Shown here: positions 1 to 7,876 of the stretch, in pieces
How positions within the stretch are numbered: the stretch's first letter is position 1
Layout of the letters: every line of letters starts with the position of its first letter
Assembly (NCBI GenBank): GCA_947488485.1
Contig: CANKZO010000038.1
Span: 1-16,290, forward strand
Length of the DNA stretch: 16,290 nt
DNA from: Opitutia bacterium
GTDB taxonomy: Bacteria; Verrucomicrobiota; Verrucomicrobiae; Opitutales; UBA953
Reading direction: 5' to 3'
Position numbers and translations under genes: made by a program
The notes under the pieces: generated by a model
Told to the model about the DNA's origin: nothing
The model's input: the letters and a program-made list of their open reading frames with translations, nothing else
Database searches by the model: none

Positions 1-2
1 TG

Positions 3-2486
3 AAGAAGGGCCAGCTCGGCGACCTGATCCTGAAGACCTACAAGCATTGCGGCCGCGAGGCTTCGATCCCGGTCCTCGACGCGCTCAAGGAGACCGGCTT
101 CCGCATCGCGACCAAGGCCGGCATCTCCATCGGCGTGAACGACATGATCTACCCGAAGGAGAAGGAAGGCCTCGTCCGCGAAGCCACCGCCAAGGTCCGC
201 GAATTCCAGCGCCAGAACGAATCCGGCACGATCACCAACGACGAACGTCGTAACAAGGTCGTCGACACCTGGTCCGGCGCCACCGACGCCATCGCGCAGT
301 CGGTGTACACCACGCTCTCGCAGTCCGCGAAGGTGGCCGGCGTGAAGAAGGGCGACCCCCGTCACGCCCACCGCATGCTCATCAACCCGGTGTACGTCCT
401 CATGGACTCCGGCGCGCGTGGTAACAAGGCGCAGGTGAAGCAGCTTTGCGGCGCTCGCGGCCTGATGGCCAAGCCCTCCGGCGAGATCATCGAACGTCCG
501 ATCTTGTCCTCCTTCCGCGAAGGCCTCTCGGTCCTCGAGTACTTCATCTCGACGCACGGCGCCCGTAAGGGTCTGTCCGACACCGCGCTGAAGACCGCCG
601 ACGCCGGTTACATGACCCGTAAGCTCTGCGACGTGGCCATGGACGTCATCGTCACGGATTCCCGCGACGTGGCCCCCGGTTCCGAAGTCATCACGCTCGG
701 CGACGCCGCCCTCGGCCGTCACCTGGCCGCCGACGTCGCGAACCCCTCCGGCGCCGCCAAACTCCTCGCGAAGTCCGAAGCCCCGCTCACCGAAGAGCTG
801 ATGGCCAAGCTCCGCGACGCCGGCGTCGACCGCGTCCACGTGCACATCCCGAACGGCGTCTGGAAGACCCCGATCTACGACGGCGACGAACTCCTCGTCT
901 CCCTCTCCGAACGCATCGTCGGCCGCTGCCCGTCCGAAGACGTCACGAACCCGCTCAATCCTTCCGAAGTCATCGTGAAGGCCGGCGAGCTCATCGACGA
1001 AGTCCTCGCCAAGCGCATCGAGACCGTCGGCCTCGACCGCGTCAAGGTCCTCTCCCCGCTCACGCACATGAACGTGAACGCGATCCCGCCCACCTCCTAC
1101 GGCCTCGATCCTTCGACCGGCCGCATGGTCGAGCGTGGCACCGCGGTCGGCATCATCGCCGCCCAGTCCATCGGTGAGCCGGGCACCCAGCTGACCATGC
1201 GCACGTTCCACATCGGTGGCGTCGCGCAGCTGAAGACCCCGGAAATCAAGTCGAAGGGCAAGGGACTCGTCCAGTACGTCGACCTCACCACGGTCGCCGT
1301 CGGCGACAAGTTCATCGCCGTCAACGGCAACGGCTCGATCCGCCTCCTCAACGAGGCCGGTTCGCCGGTCGAAGAATACCGCATCGTCGCCGGCTCCGTC
1401 GTCGGCGTCCAGGACGGCAAACCGGCCGAGAAGGGCGTGCTCATCGCCGCCTGGGACCCGAACTCCACCCCGATCATCGCCAACGGCGACGGCAAGATCC
1501 GCCTGGTCGACATGATCTCCGGCGTGACCTTCACCGAGGAACGCGACCCGTCGAACAACACGTTCTACAAGTCCGTCATCGAGCACTCCGACGAGCAGAA
1601 TCCCCAGATTCAGATCATCGGCGCCAATGGCAAGGAAGTCGGTTCCTTCTCCATCCCGGCCGGCGCCCGCGTCGAGGTCGACGAAGGCGACAAGGTCTCC
1701 CGCGGCTCCATCGTCGCGAAGATCCCTCGCCAGGCCGCCAAGACGCAGGACATCACCGCCGGCCTGCCGCGCATCTCCGAGCTCTTCGAGGCCCGTCCTC
1801 CGAAGGACGCCGCCGAGATCGCCAAGATCGACGGCACCGTCCGCTTCGAGCCTTCCGTCCGCGGCAAGAAGCGCCTCGTCATCGCCGACTCCATCGGCCG
1901 CGAAGAGGAGCACCTCATCCCGCACGGCAAGCACATCATCGTCGCCGCCGGCGACAAGGTGAAGCAGGGCCAGGTCCTCACCGACGGCGCCGTCGACCCG
2001 CACGACATCCTCGACATCCTCGGTCAGTCCAAGGTGCAGGATTACCTCATCACCGAGATTCAGAAGGTGTACCGCACCCAGGGCGTCGTCATCAACGACA
2101 AGCACATCGAAATCATCGTCTCGCGCATGCTCCGCAAGGTCCGCATCACCGAGCCCGGCGACTCCGATTACCTCTGGGGCGAACAGGTCGACCGTACTCT
2201 CCTCGCGCACAACAACCGCTCCATCAACGAGCGCGGCGGTCAGATCGCGGAATCCGAGCCGATCCTCCTGGGCATCACCAAGGCCTCCCTCGAGACCGAG
2301 TCGTTCATCTCGGCCGCCTCCTTCCAGGAGACGACCCGAGTCCTCACCGACGCCGCCACGATGGCCAAGCGCGACAACCTGACCGGCTTCAAGGAGAACG
2401 TGATCATGGGTCACCTCGTCCCCGCCGGTACCGGTCTGCCCGCCTACCGTCGCATCCGCGTCTTCCCGACCGAGGCCACGGCCTGA
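3..2486 (+). CDS. rpoC: DNA-directed RNA polymerase subunit beta' (C-terminal part, 5' truncated by window)
   Basis: This encodes the C-terminal 827 residues of RpoC, the largest catalytic subunit of RNA polymerase. The reading frame is open from base 3, so the gene begins outside the window; the missing N-terminal part would hold the NADFDGD Mg-binding motif. Visible landmarks are the bridge-helix region (MADSGARG-like [13 protein letters not shown], then [18 protein letters not shown]), the trigger-loop start ([20 protein letters not shown]), a long insertion of about 170-180 residues inside the trigger loop (SI3-like, as in many Gram-negative lineages), its return at [16 protein letters not shown], and the C-terminal [20 protein letters not shown] block. 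Two oddities are visible. The C-x6-C-x2-C zinc cysteines before the trigger loop are absent (positions 1053-1103 encode H, P and S in their place), and a 47-residue module is tandemly duplicated (711-851 and 918-1058). The protein ends shortly after [15 protein letters not shown], without the longer tail of E. coli RpoC. Identity is certain. Confidence 0.98.
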   Translation, partial: KKGQLGDLILKTYKHCGREASIPVLDALKETGFRIATKAGISIGVNDMIYPKEKEGLVREATAKVREFQRQNESGTITNDERRNKVVDTWSGATDAIAQSVYTTLSQSAKVAGVKKGDPRHAHRMLINPVYVLMDSGARGNKAQVKQLCGARGLMAKPSGEIIERPILSSFREGLSVLEYFISTHGARKGLSDTALKTADAGYMTRKLCDVAMDVIVTDSRDVAPGSEVITLGDAALGRHLAADVANPSGAAKLLAKSEAPLTEELMAKLRDAGVDRVHVHIPNGVWKTPIYDGDELLVSLSERIVGRCPSEDVTNPLNPSEVIVKAGELIDEVLAKRIETVGLDRVKVLSPLTHMNVNAIPPTSYGLDPSTGRMVERGTAVGIIAAQSIGEPGTQLTMRTFHIGGVAQLKTPEIKSKGKGLVQYVDLTTVAVGDKFIAVNGNGSIRLLNEAGSPVEEYRIVAGSVVGVQDGKPAEKGVLIAAWDPNSTPIIANGDGKIRLVDMISGVTFTEERDPSNNTFYKSVIEHSDEQNPQIQIIGANGKEVGSFSIPAGARVEVDEGDKVSRGSIVAKIPRQAAKTQDITAGLPRISELFEARPPKDAAEIAKIDGTVRFEPSVRGKKRLVIADSIGREEEHLIPHGKHIIVAAGDKVKQGQVLTDGAVDPHDILDILGQSKVQDYLITEIQKVYRTQGVVINDKHIEIIVSRMLRKVRITEPGDSDYLWGEQVDRTLLAHNNRSINERGGQIAESEPILLGITKASLETESFISAASFQETTRVLTDAATMAKRDNLTGFKENVIMGHLVPAGTGLPAYRRIRVFPTEATA
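711..1058 (+). repeat. Tandem protein-level duplication inside rpoC (two 47-residue copies)
   Basis: Copy 1 (711-851) and copy 2 (918-1058) are each exactly 47 codons long. They align without gaps at 15 identical positions (about 32%), including GR near the start, DV-x-NP, a central K and E, and G-x-DRV-x-V at the end. Copy 2 sits where all RpoC proteins have the GR-x-x-AEDV module just before the zinc site and trigger loop. Copy 1 is extra relative to E. coli RpoC, placed between VTDSRD and the [13 protein letters not shown] segment that normally leads into this module. The comparison to E. coli is from memory; the internal repeat itself is read directly from the sequence. Confidence 0.75.
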
Positions 2487-2508
2487 AGGCCGACCTGAGG
2501 TCGTTCAC

Positions 2509-2543
2509 GACCCCGCCCCTGACCGGGCGGGGTCTTTGTTTTT
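2509..2543 (+). terminator. Intrinsic terminator after rpoC
   Basis: A perfect 10-bp stem (gaccccgccc / gggcggggtc) with a 6-nt loop (ctgacc) is followed at once by the T-rich tract tttgttttt. It begins 22 nt after the rpoC stop codon, so it should end the rpoBC transcript. A second, shorter hairpin (6-bp stem tggggg / ccccca at 2562-2580, 7-nt loop) follows, in the leader of the next gene; it has no good T tract. Confidence 0.93.
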
Positions 2544-2620
2544 AGGGCCGCCCCACTCGTTTGGGGGTTGAAGCCCCCCATATTTCACCTATCTCTGAGC
2601 CACCCCCTAAGAACACCCCC

Positions 2621-3880
2621 ATGTCCCGCTTCCTCATCGCTGCCTCGGCCCTCACCGTCTCGACCCTGGTCCAGGGCGCCAACTGGGTCCCGACCTCGCC
2701 CCTCGTTCAGATCGGCAACGACTGCGACCTCTTCTTCGACGCCTCCAGCTACCTGGAAGTGACCGACAACCTCTACTCAGGCGCCGTCAAGAAGTCCGCC
2801 ACGCAGTGGCTCGTCACCCCGGGCCTGGCCCTCGAATACGGCAAGGACTCCGCCCTGACCGTCGAGTTCAAGGCCAGCCGCTCCTTCGTCAACTTCACCG
2901 GCTCCGAGTTCGCCGGCCTCGAGGACGATCGTGACGCCCTCAGTCTCGGCGTGACCTACGCCGACGGCGGCCCCCTCAAGCTTTCGCTCAATTCCTCCTA
3001 CCGCGTGACCGCCCGTAACGACGACCTGCAGATGCAGGGCGTCAGCGGTTCCGTCATCGGCGCGACCCTCGTCCGCCAGGCCAACTACGTCCACAACTTC
3101 CGCGCGGACTACAAGCTCACCGAGCGCCTCTCCGTCGGCCTCGGCTACATCCGCAGCTTCAACCAGTATCTCGACCCGGTCACTATCGTAAACGGCGGGG
3201 TTTCGACCTTTAACACCAACCCGCTGACCGAGCTGAATACCCAGTCGATGCCGCTCAGCTTCGACTACCAGGCCTTCGAAAAGCTCAGCTTCGGCCTCGT
3301 CCTGCAGCATGACGTGACCGATTACTCGGCCGCTCCTTACTTCAGCAGTGCCACGCCGACCCGCCCGGCCCTCGACCACCAGCGCCTCGAGAAGGACTTC
3401 GCCGGCCTCACGGCCAAGGGCCAGCTGAGCGAGTCGGGTAAGCTCAACGGCGTGTTCCGCGCCGGCTTCAATCGTTATAACTTCGACAACGCCGCCACCC
3501 AGACCGACCCGTCCTACTCGGTCAGCCTCAGCCACGTCCTCACCGAGCGTCTCAGCCACTCGCTGACCCTCGGTCGCGACATCTCGGCCTCGACGACCAA
3601 CGGCCGCATGGATTCCACCACCTATAACTACGGCGTCTCCTTCGCCGCGGCCGAGGACCTGGACATCACCCTCTCCGTGTCCAAGAGCGACGTCGAAGTC
3701 GCCGCCAACTCGCTCCTGACGACGATCGACACGATGACCTACGTCCTGGGCGCGAGCTACAAGTACAATTCCCACCTGAGCTTCCAGGCGAATTACAACT
3801 TCACGGACGCTTCGTCTTCCAACGCCACGTCGACCTTCAACTCGAACACCTTCTCGGTGTCCGCCGCCTTCCGCTACTAA
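2621..3880 (+). CDS. Outer-membrane beta-barrel protein, likely exopolysaccharide export pore
   Basis: A 419-residue predicted outer-membrane protein. The chosen ATG begins an evident signal peptide (MSRFLIAASALTVSTLVQGA, cleavage after G19 or A20). An in-frame upstream TTG start at 2561 would put about 20 Pro-rich residues before it and is unlikely. The mature part is a run of alternating amphipathic segments with polar turns and many Tyr, Phe, Asn and Ser, ending in an aromatic beta-signal (NTFSVSAAFRY, terminal Tyr), as expected for insertion by BAM. It resembles the putative barrel family BBP2_2 found next to exopolysaccharide export genes in Verrucomicrobiota and Proteobacteria; that assignment is from style and context, not a search. 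The next genes encode an OPX lipoprotein and a Wzc-like kinase, so the likely role is the outer-membrane pore for polysaccharide, like WzpX of Myxococcus. No clear Shine-Dalgarno precedes it. No function other than a barrel can be read directly. Confidence 0.82.
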   Translation: MSRFLIAASALTVSTLVQGANWVPTSPLVQIGNDCDLFFDASSYLEVTDNLYSGAVKKSATQWLVTPGLALEYGKDSALTVEFKASRSFVNFTGSEFAGLEDDRDALSLGVTYADGGPLKLSLNSSYRVTARNDDLQMQGVSGSVIGATLVRQANYVHNFRADYKLTERLSVGLGYIRSFNQYLDPVTIVNGGVSTFNTNPLTELNTQSMPLSFDYQAFEKLSFGLVLQHDVTDYSAAPYFSSATPTRPALDHQRLEKDFAGLTAKGQLSESGKLNGVFRAGFNRYNFDNAATQTDPSYSVSLSHVLTERLSHSLTLGRDISASTTNGRMDSTTYNYGVSFAAAEDLDITLSVSKSDVEVAANSLLTTIDTMTYVLGASYKYNSHLSFQANYNFTDASSSNATSTFNSNTFSVSAAFRY

Positions 3881-4055
3881 GCGGCAGGGAAGGGCGCCCG
3901 GCATGCCGAAAGCCTCCGTCTTCGCGGTCCTTGCCCGGTCTCGCTCGGAGCGCCGGACGGCTTCCCGCCGCCCGCCGGTCGTCCGGACCGCCGTGAAGCG
4001 TCGGCGGCCTGCGGGACCGGTTGACCCGGCCCGGCTTCCTGCTTACCGTCTCCTC

Positions 4056-4817
4056 ATGACCTCCGTCCTTCATCGCCTGCTCGGAGTCGGCTGTCTCGCC
4101 TTGCTCCTCACGGCCTGCGCGGCTTCTGACGGCGCCGGTTTCTCCTCCAACGCCCTCGAGCCCGAGAATGTGCTCACCATCGGCGCCGGCGCTTCCGAAC
4201 CGGTCGCCGCCGCCTACGCCCCCGCGGCCGTCTCGGCCGAAGCCGTGAAGCCGGTCGCCGCGCCCGCGGATTACGTCGTCGCGACGCCGACGGTGCAGGC
4301 CGACCCGGCCGACGGCCAGAACAGCTACCGCCTCCGCCCGCGCGACTTCGTCCGCATCCTGGTGATCAATCAGCCTGACACGCAGATCGAGCGCCGCATC
4401 AATTCCGACGGCACCGTCGACATTCCCTTCCTGAAGAAGCTGGTGCCCGTCGCCGGACTCACGCTCACGCAGGCGCAGGTCGAACTCGCCAACCAGTTCA
4501 GGCAGTTCTTCAAGAAGCCGCAGGTCGCCATCTCCATCGTCAGTTACGCCGAACGTCGCGTGTATGTCTCGGGCTACGTCGGCAAGCCCGGCCCCGTCTC
4601 GATCCCGCCCGAAGAGACCCTCACGCTCGGCCGCGCCCTCGCGATGGCCGGAGGCGTCCTGCCGCGCGGCAACCGCTCGGAAGTCACCATCAAGCGCAAC
4701 CGCCCGGGGGCGCCGATGGTCATCACCAAGGACGTCCGTCGCATCGACGACGGCGATGAGCCGGATTTCGTCCTCGAAGACGAGGACCAGATCTACGTCC
4801 GCGACAGCCGCATCTGA
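4056..4817 (+). CDS. Polysaccharide export outer-membrane lipoprotein (OPX/Wza-like, short form)
   Basis: A 253-residue periplasmic lipoprotein of the outer-membrane polysaccharide export family. The ATG was chosen because it starts a lipoprotein signal (hydrophobic run, then L-T-A-C with the lipidated Cys at residue 21). An upstream in-frame ATG at 3903 would add an Arg/Pro-rich stretch that hides the signal. Order: signal 1-20; Ala/Pro/Val-rich linker to about 88; Poly_export domain about 89-167 (YRLRPRDFVRILV, then SDGTVDIPFLKKLVPVAG, then KPQVAISI); one SLBB domain about 169-250 (VYVSGYVGKPGPV, then LGRALAMAGGV, then DEDQIYVRD). The protein ends right after SLBB, with no C-terminal amphipathic helix of the kind that forms the outer-membrane pore in Wza. 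It therefore probably needs a partner barrel, such as the gene upstream. The kinase gene follows after 6 nt. The 175-bp leader has TTGACC at 4021-4026, a possible -35, but no convincing -10. Confidence 0.92.
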   Translation: MTSVLHRLLGVGCLALLLTACAASDGAGFSSNALEPENVLTIGAGASEPVAAAYAPAAVSAEAVKPVAAPADYVVATPTVQADPADGQNSYRLRPRDFVRILVINQPDTQIERRINSDGTVDIPFLKKLVPVAGLTLTQAQVELANQFRQFFKKPQVAISIVSYAERRVYVSGYVGKPGPVSIPPEETLTLGRALAMAGGVLPRGNRSEVTIKRNRPGAPMVITKDVRRIDDGDEPDFVLEDEDQIYVRDSRI

Positions 4818-4823
4818 GCCTAC

Positions 4824-7088
4824 ATGTCCACGCCCGATCCCGCTTCCGCAGGCCGCCCGCCTGAACCCGCCCGCGGCGGCTCCCGTGGCTATGGTTCGTA
4901 TGGCTACGGCGGCTATGGCGCCGGCCAGGGACAGGGTTACGGCTACGGTTCCTATGGCGCCGGCCCGCGCGGCGGCTCGGCCAATCCGATCATGGGCTAC
5001 CTGCTCATGATGCGGGAGCGCTACTGGTGGGTCATCCTCGCCGCGCTCGTCTTCTTGACGCTCGCTCTGCTCAATACCTTCAACACGACGGCGGAATACC
5101 GCGCCACCGGCCGTCTCCGCGTCTTCCGCCTGGCCCCGAACATCAACGGCGGCTCTTCGGCGGCCGACGATAATTTCAAGATCGTCTCCAATGACGACTT
5201 CTTCACGGCGGTCGAGGCGATGCGCAGCGCGAACATCATCGAGGGCGTCTCACGCCGCCTCACCACGGCGGAGCGCAAGCTCGTCCTCGAGCCCTACCAG
5301 GCCGGCAACATCTTCTCGGGGCCGCTCACCGAACAGGAAGTCTTCGCCAAGCAGCGCGGGATCACCCCGCAGCGTCAGACCCTCGTCATCAACATCGACT
5401 TCACCCACCCGAACCGCGACCTCGCCCGTCAGGTCGCCCGCCTTTTCTGCGAGTCCATCCAGAAATACAGCGAAGATGACCGCCTGATGGTCACCAATCC
5501 GCTCGTGGAGAAGGCCCGCATCGAGATCGAGACCCTCGACGACAAGGTCCGCCGTCTTTACGAACAGAAGAACGAGCTCATCAAGAACCAGAAGCTCCTT
5601 TCGATCGCCAAGGACACCAACACCCTGACCACCGAGCGCTCCGTGCTCGTCAAGGACCGCGAGGAGACCCGCAAGCAGATCGACGAGAACGAGATCCTCG
5701 TGGCGGTCATCGCCAGCTACGAGCAGGCCGGCCGCCCTGTCGGCGACATCCCGCAGATCCGCGCCGATACCGACGTCGCCGTCGTCCAGACGGCCCTCAG
5801 CGCTTCCAAGGTGCGCATCAGCCAGATGATGGAGGAGCTCACCGACCAGCACCCGAAGCTCATCGCCGAGCGCGAGGCCCTCAACCAGGTCGAGCGGCAG
5901 CTCAAGGACGCGGTCGCGCAGGCCGTCAAATCCCGCCGCGCGGCCCTGGAGAACGCTAAGGCCCGCCATGAGGCCATCCTCCGCAACCTCGTCGCCAAGG
6001 AGGAGGAGATCTCCAAGCTGCAGGCCGCGAACGTCGAGCTTGAGCGCGTCGACAAGGACATCCGCGCCAACGAGGAATTCCTGGGCCGGCAGAAGCTCAA
6101 TTACGAAGAGGCCAAGCTCCGCTCCTCGACCTCCGGCACCAGCACCTCGATCCGCATCCTCGACATGCCCGCCGTGTCGGACAAGCCGATCAACAAGAAC
6201 TATTACTTCAGCGCCCTCGTCGGCCTGGGGCTGGGCCTCGCCTTCGGCGTGGTCCTCGTCGTCGTCCTCGGCACCTTGGACGACCGGATCAAGTCCGCCC
6301 AGGACGTCGAAGGCTCCCTCGGGCTGCCGCTCATCGGCACGATCCCCCGGGTCGTCACCACCGCCGGCCCCGACCGCGCTCTCCTCGCCCGCCAGGACAA
6401 GGACCGCATCGCCACCGAGGCCGTGCGTTCGATCTACTCGGCGCTCAAGGTCAATCCCGCGGTCGCCAAGGCGCGCGTCTTCCTGGTGACCTCCACGCGC
6501 CCGAGCGAAGGCAAGACCTTCGTCGCCACCAATCTCGCGCTGATCTTCTCGCAGCATGCCGAGCGCGTGCTCGTCATCGACGCCGACCTACGCCTCCCGA
6601 ACGTCGGACCCTCGCTGGGCTTCACCGGCGACGCCGGCCTCAGCCGCTGGTTCAACGGCGAGGTGTCGTTGGACGAGGCCATCGTCCATGACGTCGCGCC
6701 TGGCCTCGACGTGCTGCCCGTCGGCCTGAGCTGCAAGAATCCGACCCAGGTCATCAACCACCCGAAATTCCTGGAGATGATCGAGAGCCTCCGTGGCCGC
6801 TACGACCGGATCCTCATCGACTCTCCGCCCATCGGCGCCGTCTCCGACTCGCTCCACCTGCTGCCGAAGGTCGACGGCGTGCTCTACGTGGTCCGCTACA
6901 ACACCGTCAACCTGCGTCACGCCGTGGCCTGCCTCGGCCGTCTGCGCGACGCCCAGGCGCCGATGCTGGGCGTCGTCCTCAACGCGATGTCCCTGCGGAT
7001 GGCCTCCGCCTATACGGATACCTACGACTCCTCCTATCGTAAGTATTACGTCGACGAACCGTCCGGGCAGACGCCGCCGACCACGTGA
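4824..7088 (+). CDS. Wzc-like polysaccharide co-polymerase with C-terminal tyrosine (BY) kinase
   Basis: A 754-residue inner-membrane protein that couples control of polysaccharide chain length and export to tyrosine autophosphorylation. Order: Gly/Tyr-rich cytoplasmic extension (about 18-51, seven Tyr); TM1 about 68-84; periplasmic Wzz-type region with a long predicted coiled coil (about 210-440); Pro-rich motif before TM2 (about 464-484); then a BY-kinase domain. Walker A is PSEGKTF (560-566), Walker A' is IDADLR (585-590) and Walker B is ILIDSPP (663-669). A C-terminal tyrosine cluster (Y730, Y734, Y738, Y741, Y742) is the expected autophosphorylation site. PS-x-GKTF is the form recalled for E. 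coli Wzc, so the nucleotide site looks intact. It is co-directional with the barrel and OPX genes and tightly linked to the latter. The GY-rich N-terminus is unusual for the family. Domain identity is strong; the polymer it handles is unknown. Confidence 0.95.
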   Translation: MSTPDPASAGRPPEPARGGSRGYGSYGYGGYGAGQGQGYGYGSYGAGPRGGSANPIMGYLLMMRERYWWVILAALVFLTLALLNTFNTTAEYRATGRLRVFRLAPNINGGSSAADDNFKIVSNDDFFTAVEAMRSANIIEGVSRRLTTAERKLVLEPYQAGNIFSGPLTEQEVFAKQRGITPQRQTLVINIDFTHPNRDLARQVARLFCESIQKYSEDDRLMVTNPLVEKARIEIETLDDKVRRLYEQKNELIKNQKLLSIAKDTNTLTTERSVLVKDREETRKQIDENEILVAVIASYEQAGRPVGDIPQIRADTDVAVVQTALSASKVRISQMMEELTDQHPKLIAEREALNQVERQLKDAVAQAVKSRRAALENAKARHEAILRNLVAKEEEISKLQAANVELERVDKDIRANEEFLGRQKLNYEEAKLRSSTSGTSTSIRILDMPAVSDKPINKNYYFSALVGLGLGLAFGVVLVVVLGTLDDRIKSAQDVEGSLGLPLIGTIPRVVTTAGPDRALLARQDKDRIATEAVRSIYSALKVNPAVAKARVFLVTSTRPSEGKTFVATNLALIFSQHAERVLVIDADLRLPNVGPSLGFTGDAGLSRWFNGEVSLDEAIVHDVAPGLDVLPVGLSCKNPTQVINHPKFLEMIESLRGRYDRILIDSPPIGAVSDSLHLLPKVDGVLYVVRYNTVNLRHAVACLGRLRDAQAPMLGVVLNAMSLRMASAYTDTYDSSYRKYYVDEPSGQTPPTT

Positions 7089-7099
7089 TTTCCCCTCCC

Positions 7100-7870
7100 A
7101 TGCGCCTGTTCCTGCTCCTCGCGTCCTTGGCGATCGTCGGCTGCCAGCAAGTCCCGGTGACCGGCCGTTCGCAGTTCATCCTCGTCGACGAAGGCGAGGT
7201 CGCTTCGCTCTCGGCCGCCGAGTTCGCGAAGATGAAGAAGCTGCCCGCCGACCCGCGGCTCCCGAAGCTCCGCGAGATCGGCCTGAAGATCGTCGCCGCC
7301 GCCCGGCGCGACGACAAGGCCGGCGTCCTGCCGCCCGCCTCCCGCTGGGAGTTCGCGATCATCGACGACAAGTCGCCCAACGCTTTCGCGATGCCCGGCG
7401 GCAAGATCGGCTTCCACACCGGCATGTTCGCCTTCGCTCCGACGGACGATGACCTCGCCGTGATCATGGGCCACGAAGTCGCGCACGTGATCTGCCGTCA
7501 TGGCTCCGAGCGCATCTCCCAGACCCTGGGTGTCGCGATCGTCGCCGCCGTCGCCGACGAGGCCACGCGGGATTCTTCCGCCAAGACCCGCGGCACCTGG
7601 ATGGCCGCCGTCGGCATCGGCGCCCAGTATGGCATCCTGCTGCCGTTCTCCCGCAGCCATGAATCGGAGTCGGACCGCCTCGGCCTCATCTTCATGGCCC
7701 GCGCCGGCTACAATCCGGAAGCCGCCCCGGCTTTCTGGACCCGCTTCGGCAAGGCCGGCGGCGGCAAGCCGCCGGAGTTCCTCTCGACCCATCCTTCGGA
7801 CGGCACCCGCGTCGCCCAGCTTCGGCAGTGGATGCCCGAGGCCAAGGCGCAGATGCCTAAGAAGCCCTGA
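7100..7870 (+). CDS. M48-family zinc metalloprotease lipoprotein (BepA/LoiP/Oma1-like)
   Basis: A 256-residue periplasmic lipoprotein protease. The ATG at 7100 begins a short lipoprotein signal (MRLFLLLASLAIVGC, lipidated Cys15); an in-frame GTG at 7085, overlapping the kinase stop, would add five residues before it. The M48 signature is complete: HEVAH (H125, E126, H129) gives two zinc ligands and the catalytic Glu, and E188 in E-x-x-x-D (ESESD, 188-192) is the expected third ligand. NAFAMPGGKIGFHTGMF upstream and STHPSDGTR near the C-terminus are typical of the Oma1/LoiP/BepA branch. No TPR domain follows, unlike full-length BepA. It starts 11 nt after the kinase stop, so co-transcription is likely. 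Family knowledge suggests degradation of misfolded envelope or outer-membrane proteins; a link to the export apparatus is inference from position. Confidence 0.95.
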   Translation: MRLFLLLASLAIVGCQQVPVTGRSQFILVDEGEVASLSAAEFAKMKKLPADPRLPKLREIGLKIVAAARRDDKAGVLPPASRWEFAIIDDKSPNAFAMPGGKIGFHTGMFAFAPTDDDLAVIMGHEVAHVICRHGSERISQTLGVAIVAAVADEATRDSSAKTRGTWMAAVGIGAQYGILLPFSRSHESESDRLGLIFMARAGYNPEAAPAFWTRFGKAGGGKPPEFLSTHPSDGTRVAQLRQWMPEAKAQMPKKP

Positions 7871-7876
7871 GCGCGG

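Noticed and set aside
3953..3986. Inverted repeat ccggacg / cgtccgg between the barrel and OPX genes as a terminator
   Set aside because: A 7-bp stem with a 20-nt loop and no T tract in very GC-rich DNA is not convincing; read-through into the OPX gene seems more likely.
3903..4055. Upstream start for the OPX gene
   Set aside because: It adds 51 Arg/Pro-rich residues in front of a clear lipoprotein signal peptide with its own ATG at 4056.
6501..6518. Degenerate Walker A (PSEGKT) in the tyrosine kinase
   Set aside because: E. coli Wzc, as recalled, has PS-x-GKTF at the same place, so this is a normal BY-kinase P-loop.
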